Source: Aureimonas sp. AU4 (lineage in GTDB: Bacteria; Pseudomonadota; Alphaproteobacteria; Rhizobiales; Rhizobiaceae). Taken from it: a DNA stretch of 64,000 bases. The notes below the pieces were generated by a model that was not told the origin of the DNA, did not search any database, and saw only the letters and a list, made by a program, of their open reading frames with translations. The translations under genes and the position numbers were made by a program. Of the stretch, positions 57,817-64,000 are shown piece after piece. The stretch covers positions 19,941-83,940 of the forward strand of contig NZ_BBWK01000051.1 of NCBI RefSeq assembly GCF_001463765.1, given 5' to 3'. Each line of letters starts with the position of its first letter. The first letter of the stretch is position 1.

Positions 57817-58799
57817 CCCCGTTCGAATTCCAGCGCGCCGCGGATGCGCAGGGCGCGATCGCGGCGGCGGCCGCCGCCGGCGCGAAGTATCTGGGCGGGG
57901 GCACCAACCTCCTGGACCTGATGCGCGAGGGTATCGAGCACCCCGCGCGCCTCGTCGACGTGACCGGCCTTCAGGGCGACATCCGGGAAACGGAGGGCGG
58001 CGGGCTCCTCGTCGGGGCCGCCGTGCGCAACACCGCGCTCGCCGAGCATCGCGCGGTGCGCGAGCGCTATCCCGCGCTCGCCCGCGCCGTCCTGTCGGGC
58101 GCGAGCGGCCAGATCCGCAACATGGCGACCGTGGGCGGTAACGTCCTCCAGCGCACGCGCTGCACCTATTTCTACGACGGCGCGGCGCGCTGCAACAAGC
58201 GCGAGCCGGGCGCGGGCTGCGACGCGCGGGAGGGCTTCAACCGCATCCACGCGATCCTCGGCGCCTCCGAGGCGTGCGTCGCGACCCACCCGTCCGACAT
58301 GTGCGTGGCGCTGGTCGCGCTCGACGCCGTGCTGCACCTCGCGGGACCGGACGGGGCGCGCACCCTGCCGCTGGAGCGGTTCCACCGCCTGCCGGGCGAG
58401 CGGCCGGACCAGGAAACGGAACTCAAGGCCGGCGAGCTAATCGCCGCGGTCGAGCTGCCCGCCCTCGCCTTCTCCGCCCGCTCGACCTATCGCAAGGTGC
58501 GCGACCGCGCGTCCTACGCCTTTGCGCTGGTCTCGGTCGCCGCCGCGCTCGACCTCGGGCCGGACGGGCGGGTGCGCGACCTGCGCCTGGCGCTCGGCGG
58601 CGTCGCCCACAAGCCCTGGCGGGCGCGGCGCGCGGAGGACGCGCTGCGCGGCGAGCGGCTCGACGCGGACGCCCTGCGGCGGGCGGCCGATGCCGAACTC
58701 GCCGACGCAAAGCCCCTTCGCGACAACGGCTTCAAGATCGAGCTCGCGCGCCGCACCCTGGCCGCGACGCTTCTGGGACTTTCGGGAGACCGGGCATGA
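57813..58799 (+). CDS. paoB: FAD-binding subunit of the aldehyde oxidoreductase
   Basis: Middle subunit that passes electrons from the Fe-S clusters to FAD, 328 aa. FAD-binding motifs AKYLGGGTNLLDLM and NMATVGGNVLQRTRC. The stretch CTYFYDGAARCNKREPGAGCDA plus ACVATHPSDMC carries the extra cysteines that bind a 4Fe-4S cluster in PaoB. It overlaps both neighbours by 4 bases (ATGA). Confidence 0.93.
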   Translation: MTPFEFQRAADAQGAIAAAAAAGAKYLGGGTNLLDLMREGIEHPARLVDVTGLQGDIRETEGGGLLVGAAVRNTALAEHRAVRERYPALARAVLSGASGQIRNMATVGGNVLQRTRCTYFYDGAARCNKREPGAGCDAREGFNRIHAILGASEACVATHPSDMCVALVALDAVLHLAGPDGARTLPLERFHRLPGERPDQETELKAGELIAAVELPALAFSARSTYRKVRDRASYAFALVSVAAALDLGPDGRVRDLRLALGGVAHKPWRARRAEDALRGERLDADALRRAADAELADAKPLRDNGFKIELARRTLAATLLGLSGDRA

Positions 58800-61117
58800 G
58801 CAGCCTCATCGAGAGCGCCAAGGGCGCCGTGCAGGCCGTCGCCAAGAAGGCGATCGAGATGGCCCCGGACAGCTGGGTGCCGGGCGGCGTACCCGACCCG
58901 CTGATGCGCGAGAAGCACGGGCTGATCGGCGCGCCGGTCTCGCGCCTCGACGGTCCCCAGAAGGTGCGCGGCGCGGCGCGCTTCGCCGCAGAGGTCCCGG
59001 CCGAGCGCCTGGCCTATGCGGCGCTCGTCTACGCCGCCGTTCCCAAGGGCCGCATCACAGCGCTCGACACGGCCGAGGCCGAAAAGGCGCCCGGCGTCGT
59101 CCTCGTGATGACCCATCGCAACGCCCCGCGCCTGAAGCCGATGCCGGTCTTCGGATCCGGCCAGAAGGCGAACGGCGGCAACAACCTGCCGATCCTGCAG
59201 GACGACAGCATCCACTGGAACGGGCAACCGATCGCCCTCGTCCTGGCCGAGACGCAGGAGGAGGCCGACCACGGCGCCGCGCTGATCCGCGTCCGTTACG
59301 AGACCGAGCCCGCGCTCACCGCGTTCGAGGAGGCGAAGGGGCGCGGCACGGAGCCCGGCCGGTTCATGGGCCAGCCGATGCGCGTCGAGGTGGGCGACGC
59401 CGAGGCGATGCTGGCCAAGGCGCCGCACAAGGTCGACGCGCGCTACACGACGCCGCGCCACTCGCACAACCCGATCGAGCTTCATGCCGCGACCGTCCAT
59501 TGGGACGGCGACGCCCTGCGCGTCCACGACGCCACCCAGGCCGTCTCGCATACCGCCTGGTCGCTGGCGCAGATCTTCGGGATCGACGAGGCGCAGGTCC
59601 ACGTCACCTCGCCGTTCGTGGGCGGCGGCTTCGGCTCCAAGACGCTCTGGGAGCATCAGGCGCTGGCGGCGGCGGCCTCGAAGATGGCGGGGCGGCCCGT
59701 TCGTATCGTCCTGTCGCGCGAGGGTGTCTATCGCATCGTGGGCGGACGCACCTTGACCGAGCAGCGCGTCGCGATCGGCGCGCAGGGCGACGGCGGCTTC
59801 GACGCCATCATCCACACCGGCACGGTCGCGACCACCCCGCACAACGGCATGCCCGAGCCCTTCATCCTGGCGACGCGCGGCGCGTTCGCGGCGAAGAGCT
59901 TCCTGCTCGATGTCGAGACCGTGCGCCTCGACATGGTGGCCAACACGTTCATGCGCGCGCCCGGCGAGGCGGTCGGCACGTTCGCGCTGGAGTCGGCGGT
60001 GGACGAGTTGGCGCATGAGCTGGGAATCGACCCGATCGAGCTGCGCGTGCGCAACGAGCCGGAGCGCGATCCACTCGAGGGCACGCCCTTCTCCTCGCGC
60101 CATATCGTGGAAGCCTACCGCGCGGGCGCCGAGCGCTTCGGCTGGAGTCGGCGGGAGGCGCCGGGCCGACGCCGCGAGGGCGAATGGCTTGTGGGGCTCG
60201 GCTGCGCCACCGCGACCTATCCCTACTACCGCATGCCGGGCGGGGCCGCGCGCATCACGCTGCGCCGCGACGGCACGGCCCATGTCGCGATCGCCGCGCA
60301 CGAGATGGGCATGGGAACGGCGACGGTGCAGACCCAGGTCGCGGCCGAGCGCCTCGGCCTGCCGATGGAAAGCGTCGGCTTCGCCTATGGCGACTCGACC
60401 CTGCCGGGCGTGGTGCTGGCGGGCGGCTCGCAGCAGACCGCCGCGATCGGCGCGGCCGTGATCGCCGCCCACCGCAAGCTCGTGGCCGAACTCCTGAAGC
60501 TCGCCGGCAACGACACGCCGCTCGCCGGCTTGACCCCCGAGGAGGTCGGCGGCCTCGATGGGGGCCTCGCCAAGCTCGACGAGCCGGAGCGCTTCGAAAG
60601 CTACGCCTCGATCCTGTCGCGCGCCGGGCAGGACGAGGTCAGCGCCGAGGCCGACGGCTCGATGCCGCTCGAGACGCAGCACTGGTCGATGCACTCCTAC
60701 GGCGCCCTGTTCGCCGAGGCGCGCGTCAACGCGGTGACCGGCGAGGTGCGCGTCTCGCGCGTCCTCGGCTCCTACGACTGCGGGCGCATCCTGAACGCCA
60801 AGACCGCCGCCAGCCAGTTCCGGGGCGGCATCATCATGGGCCTTGGCCTCGCGCTCATGGAGGAAACGCAGTTCGACGAGCGCACAGGCCGCATCATGAA
60901 CCCGAGCTTGGCCGAGTACCATGTGCCGGTGCATCTCGACGTGCCGCCGATCGAGGTGATCTGGACCGACATTCCCGACCCGCATACGCCCATGGGCGCG
61001 CATGGCGTCGGCGAGATCGGCATCACGGGCGTGGCGGCGGCGGTGGCCAACGCCGTGTTCAACGCGACCGGCAAGCGCGTGCGCGACCTGCCGATCACGC
61101 TCGACAAGCTGCTGTAG
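58796..61117 (+). CDS. paoC: Molybdenum-binding catalytic subunit of the aldehyde oxidoreductase
   Basis: Large subunit with the molybdenum cofactor, 773 aa, similar in length to E. coli PaoC. Motifs: PVSRLDGPQKVRGAARFAAE, SPFVGGGFGSKTLWEHQALA, AIAAHEMGMGTATVQTQV and the C-terminal MGAHGVGEIGITGVAAAVANAV with the active-site Glu in GVGEIG. The substrate is probably an aldehyde or N-heterocycle, not xanthine. The Moco-loading chaperone (PaoD/XdhC) is not next to it. Confidence 0.93.
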   Translation: MSSLIESAKGAVQAVAKKAIEMAPDSWVPGGVPDPLMREKHGLIGAPVSRLDGPQKVRGAARFAAEVPAERLAYAALVYAAVPKGRITALDTAEAEKAPGVVLVMTHRNAPRLKPMPVFGSGQKANGGNNLPILQDDSIHWNGQPIALVLAETQEEADHGAALIRVRYETEPALTAFEEAKGRGTEPGRFMGQPMRVEVGDAEAMLAKAPHKVDARYTTPRHSHNPIELHAATVHWDGDALRVHDATQAVSHTAWSLAQIFGIDEAQVHVTSPFVGGGFGSKTLWEHQALAAAASKMAGRPVRIVLSREGVYRIVGGRTLTEQRVAIGAQGDGGFDAIIHTGTVATTPHNGMPEPFILATRGAFAAKSFLLDVETVRLDMVANTFMRAPGEAVGTFALESAVDELAHELGIDPIELRVRNEPERDPLEGTPFSSRHIVEAYRAGAERFGWSRREAPGRRREGEWLVGLGCATATYPYYRMPGGAARITLRRDGTAHVAIAAHEMGMGTATVQTQVAAERLGLPMESVGFAYGDSTLPGVVLAGGSQQTAAIGAAVIAAHRKLVAELLKLAGNDTPLAGLTPEEVGGLDGGLAKLDEPERFESYASILSRAGQDEVSAEADGSMPLETQHWSMHSYGALFAEARVNAVTGEVRVSRVLGSYDCGRILNAKTAASQFRGGIIMGLGLALMEETQFDERTGRIMNPSLAEYHVPVHLDVPPIEVIWTDIPDPHTPMGAHGVGEIGITGVAAAVANAVFNATGKRVRDLPITLDKLL

Positions 61118-61202
61118 CCCGGGACGTCGGGGCGCCAGACGCCTCGACTTCCCGGCCCAGCGCCCGACATGACGGCTCCACACCCCATTCGGAGCCGATG
61201 AC

Positions 61203-62036
61203 GTGAGCGAGCAGACCCATATCAAGCTGAACGACGGACGCACGATCCCGCAGGTGGGTCTCGGCGTCTTCAAGGTGCCCGACGAGGACGCAGCCAGCGC
61301 CGTGCGCACGGCGCTGGCTGCGGGCTACCGCCACGTCGACACGGCGGCCGTCTACAAGAACGAGCGCGGCGTCGGCGAGGGCCTGCGCGCGGCCGGCCTG
61401 CCTCGCGACGACGTCTTCGTCACCACCAAGCTCTGGAACGAGAGCCAAGGCTTCGACGCGACGCTCCATGCCTTCGACGAAAGCCTGGAGAAGCTCGGGC
61501 TGGACGCGGTCGACCTCTACCTCATCCACTGGCCCTCGCCCGCGCGCGGCCTCTTCGTGGACACGTGGAAGGCGTTCCGGCGCCTTCACGAAGAGGGTCG
61601 CGCCAGATCGATCGGCGTGTCCAACTTCACGGCCGAGCACATCGACCAGATCGTCGCCGAGACCGGCATCACGCCGGTTCTGAACCAGATCGAACTCCAC
61701 CCGCGCTTCCAGCAGCGGCCTTTGCGCGAGGCGATGGAGACGCGCGGCGTCGTGACGGAGTCCTGGAGCCCGCTCGGCCAGGGCGGCGACATGCTGAAGG
61801 ACCCGGTGCTGGCGCGCATCGCCGAGAAGCACGGCAAGACGGCGGCGCAGGTCGTGATCCGCTGGCACGTCGACAACAGGCTGGTGGTGATCCCGAAGTC
61901 GGTGACGCCGAGCCGTATCGCGGAGAACATCGCGGTCTTCGACTTCCGCCTGGACGACGAGGATCTGGCGGCGATCGCCGGGCTCGACGCCGCGGACGGC
62001 CGCATCGGCCCCGACCCGATGACCGCGAAGTTCTGA
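61203..62036 (+). CDS. Aldo/keto reductase (2,5-diketo-D-gluconate reductase type)
   Basis: NADPH-dependent carbonyl reductase, 277 aa. The catalytic tetrad is complete: Asp46 and Tyr51 in YRHVDTAAVYKNE, Lys76 in TTKLWNE and His109 in LIHWPSP. The cofactor loop IPKSVTPSRIAEN is at residues 228-240. GTG 61203 follows GGAG by 8 bases. It lies 85 bases after paoC and may share an aldehyde-handling role, although the spacing does not prove an operon. A hairpin at 62043-62071 follows. Confidence 0.93.
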   Translation: MSEQTHIKLNDGRTIPQVGLGVFKVPDEDAASAVRTALAAGYRHVDTAAVYKNERGVGEGLRAAGLPRDDVFVTTKLWNESQGFDATLHAFDESLEKLGLDAVDLYLIHWPSPARGLFVDTWKAFRRLHEEGRARSIGVSNFTAEHIDQIVAETGITPVLNQIELHPRFQQRPLREAMETRGVVTESWSPLGQGGDMLKDPVLARIAEKHGKTAAQVVIRWHVDNRLVVIPKSVTPSRIAENIAVFDFRLDDEDLAAIAGLDAADGRIGPDPMTAKF

Positions 62037-62042
62037 AGAACG

Positions 62043-62071
62043 GGAGTGGGGGCTCGCCCGGCCCCTACTCC
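62043..62071. terminator. Hairpin between convergent aldo/keto reductase and ABC exporter genes
   Basis: GGAGTGGGGGC (62043-62053) pairs with GCCCCTACTCC (62061-62071), 11 pairs with one G-U, around a 7-base loop. It spans the stop of the minus-strand exporter and may end both transcripts. T-runs are weak: CGTTCTTC on the minus side. Confidence 0.45.
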
Positions 62072-63897
62072 GCCGCGTCCATGAAGCCGCCGGTCTGGCG
62101 CTGCCAGAGGCGGGCGTAGAGCCCGCCGCGCCCGACGAGCTCGGCATGGGTTCCGGTCTCGACGATGCGGCCCCGGTCCATCACCACGAGCCGGTCGAGC
62201 CGGGCGATCGTGGACAGGCGGTGCGCGATGGCGATCACCGTCTTGCCCTCCATCAGCTCGGTCAGGCTCTCCTGGATCGCGGCTTCGGCTTCCGAATCCA
62301 GAGCCGAGGTCGCCTCGTCGAGGATCAGGATCGGCGCGTCCTTGAGAAGGACGCGAGCGATCGCGATGCGCTGGCGCTGGCCGCCCGACAGCTTCACACC
62401 GCGCTCGCCGGCATGGGCGTCGAACCCCTTGCGCCCGCGATAGTCCACCAGCGTGTCGACGAAGCCGTCGGCGCGGGCGCGCCGCACAGCCGCCATCATC
62501 TCCTCGTCGGTGGCGAGCGGGCGGCCGTATTTCAGGTTGTCGCGGATCGAGCGGTGGAGAAGCGAGGTGTCCTGCGTGACGACGCCGACCGCCGCGCGAA
62601 GCGAGTCCTGCGTGACCCCGGCGATGTCCTGCCCGTCGACCGTGATGCGCCCGCCCTCCAGGTCGTAGAGGCGCAGGAAGGTCGAGACCAGCGTCGACTT
62701 GCCCGCGCCCGACGGCCCGACGAGGCCGATCTTCTCGCCCGGCCGGATCGTGAGGTTGAGGTGGTCGAGCGCGCCCCCGCGCTTGCCGTAGTGGAACGAC
62801 ACGTCCTCGAAGCGGATCTCGCCGCCCGACACCACGAGGGCCGGCGCCGCCTCGCGGTCGAGGATCGTGTGGCCGACCGCGATCGTCGTGATGCCGTCCT
62901 GCACGGTACCCACGTTGTCGAAGATCGCGGTGAGCTCCCACATGATCCAGCCGCTCATGTTGATGATGCGCACCACGAGACCGCTGGCGAGCGCAATCGC
63001 GCCGACGCTGACCTGGCCGTGGCTCCAGAGCCAGACGGCGAGCGCGCCGGTGGCGAGGATCAGAGCTGAGTTGGCGAAGCTGATCAGGAGCGACATGCCG
63101 CTGATGAAGCGCTGCTGGGTGTAGAACTTCGCGGTGTGGTCGGTCAGCGCATGGCGGGCGTAGTCGTCCTCGCGCTCGGCATGGGCGAAGAGCTTCACCG
63201 TCTGCATGTTGGTGTAGCTGTCGGTGACGCGGCCCGTCAGGGTCGAGCGCGCCTCGCTCATGACCTGCGCCGCGCGCGCCACGCGCGGGATGTAGTGGCG
63301 CATCACGAGGACATAGGCGGCGAGCCAGACAGCCAGCGGCAGGGTCAGGCGCCAGTCGGCCTCGAGAAACAGGAACAGCGCGCTGACGACGTAGACGACG
63401 ACGAACCAGAGCGCGTCGATCACCTTCACCGCCGAGTCGCGCAGGGCCGGCCCGGTCTGGATGACCTTGGCCGCGACGCGGCCCGCAAAATCGTTGTTGA
63501 AGAACGAGATCGACTGGCGCAGCACGTGCCGGTGGTTCTGCCACCGGATCATGTTGGTGACGCCCGGCGCGATGGTCTGGTTCTTGACGAGGTCGTGCGC
63601 GGCGTTGAGGAGCGGGCGCGCCACCCCGATCACGAAGCCCATCCAGAGGAACGTGCCGCCGTGCTCGGCCCAGAGGCGGTCGGGCGTGGTGGAGCTCAGG
63701 ATGTCGACGATCGCGCCGATATAGCGGAAGATCGCGACCTCGATGATCGCGACCAGAAGGCTGAACACCGCGAGCGCGGCGAAGCTTGGCCAGACCTGCC
63801 GCAGGTGGTGCCAGAAGAACGCGCCGAGGCCGCGCGGCGGCTCCCGCATCGGGTAGGACCGGAACGGGTCGATGAAGGATTCGAAGAAGCGGAACAT
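62065..63897 (-). CDS. ABC exporter, fused membrane and ATPase domains (MsbA/MDR type)
   Basis: Homodimeric exporter half-transporter, 610 aa. Residues 1-340 hold about six membrane helices (LAVFSLLVAIIEVAIFRYIGAI near residue 45, and FVVVYVVSALFLFLEADWRL). The ATPase part has Walker A GLVGPSGAGKSTLVSTFL near residue 395, signature KLSGGQRQRIAIARVLL, Walker B ILILDEATSALDSEAE and switch His AIAHRLST. No substrate can be read. The last 103 bases of the window, upstream of it, show no gene; AT-rich DNA near 63945-63960 could hold its promoter. Confidence 0.93.
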   Translation of the reverse strand: MFRFFESFIDPFRSYPMREPPRGLGAFFWHHLRQVWPSFAALAVFSLLVAIIEVAIFRYIGAIVDILSSTTPDRLWAEHGGTFLWMGFVIGVARPLLNAAHDLVKNQTIAPGVTNMIRWQNHRHVLRQSISFFNNDFAGRVAAKVIQTGPALRDSAVKVIDALWFVVVYVVSALFLFLEADWRLTLPLAVWLAAYVLVMRHYIPRVARAAQVMSEARSTLTGRVTDSYTNMQTVKLFAHAEREDDYARHALTDHTAKFYTQQRFISGMSLLISFANSALILATGALAVWLWSHGQVSVGAIALASGLVVRIINMSGWIMWELTAIFDNVGTVQDGITTIAVGHTILDREAAPALVVSGGEIRFEDVSFHYGKRGGALDHLNLTIRPGEKIGLVGPSGAGKSTLVSTFLRLYDLEGGRITVDGQDIAGVTQDSLRAAVGVVTQDTSLLHRSIRDNLKYGRPLATDEEMMAAVRRARADGFVDTLVDYRGRKGFDAHAGERGVKLSGGQRQRIAIARVLLKDAPILILDEATSALDSEAEAAIQESLTELMEGKTVIAIAHRLSTIARLDRLVVMDRGRIVETGTHAELVGRGGLYARLWQRQTGGFMDAAE

Positions 63898-64000
63898 GGC
63901 GGGAACCCGGCGGCGGGGCCGGACTGAAAAGGCCCGACCATAAGGTTCAGATAATATTCTCGCGACCTAGAAGCGGAGTGCGGCGGGAACGGGGCTGCGC

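Noticed and set aside
58514..61309. Long minus-strand open frame opposite paoBC
   Set aside because: Antisense to complete, recognisable enzyme genes and without family resemblance.

Overview
This is a high-G+C chromosomal window of an alphaproteobacterium, most likely Hyphomicrobiales (Rhizobiales). The evidence is a GcrA cell-cycle regulator, the DUF2948-hisD-UPF0262 block, the long PF06559-type dCTP deaminase, a SAM-II riboswitch before metZ, a RirA-type iron box, and the metZ-apaG / hslO-argF-argD-gcrA gene neighbourhood. An Aurantimonadaceae-like source is a guess that I cannot test here. I saw no rRNA, tRNA or CRISPR array. Genes are dense and many overlap by 4 nt.

Layout. 0-2 kb: the 3' part of a bacteriophytochrome-type HWE histidine kinase fused to a receiver. 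1.8-6 kb: the Entner-Doudoroff operon zwf-pgl-edd behind a perfect palindrome. 6-21 kb: a carbohydrate and surface-polysaccharide region, with a CapD/FlaA1-type sugar-nucleotide dehydratase, a sugar ABC importer operon (minus strand), a Wzz/GumC-type chain-length protein, a Tat-exported GH10 glycanase, a Wzx-like flippase and four glycosyltransferase-type genes. 21-24 kb: DUF2948, hisD, UPF0262 and a low-Mr phosphatase. 24-28 kb: an EmrAB-type efflux pair with a divergent TetR regulator and a shared palindrome, then engB. 28.6-32.4 kb: a siderophore-iron ABC importer behind a TGA-N9-TCA box. 32.5-33.8 kb: a small membrane protein and a compositionally atypical acyltransferase. 33.8-43.8 kb: dcd, SAM-II riboswitch, metZ, apaG, then hslO-argF-argD and gcrA. 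Between apaG and hslO lie a probable type III secretion chaperone with a candidate effector and a YdcZ-type transporter pair. 43.8-48.6 kb: DUF3297, an altronate-dehydratase-family enzyme, a HhH-GPD DNA glycosylase, an IS5-like remnant, dinB and a tyrosine phosphatase. 48.8-51.3 kb: a decaying accessory stretch with a frameshifted sugar epimerase, a Gly/Ser-rich secreted protein and a broken IS5-family element. 51.4-57.2 kb: four overlapping genes for 5-oxoprolinase (PxpA and a PxpB-PxpC fusion), a biotin carboxylase-BCCP fusion and an M14 metallopeptidase. 57.3-61.1 kb: a PaoABC-type molybdenum aldehyde oxidoreductase, followed by an aldo/keto reductase and an ABC exporter.

How the genes work together. 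Sugar import and the Entner-Doudoroff enzymes may share LacI-type control, because two matching operator-like palindromes precede the two operons. The polysaccharide genes form an assembly and export set without a visible polymerase or priming transferase. The most novel items are the chaperone/candidate-effector pair placed in an otherwise conserved housekeeping block and the oxoprolinase-biotin carboxylase-peptidase cluster.
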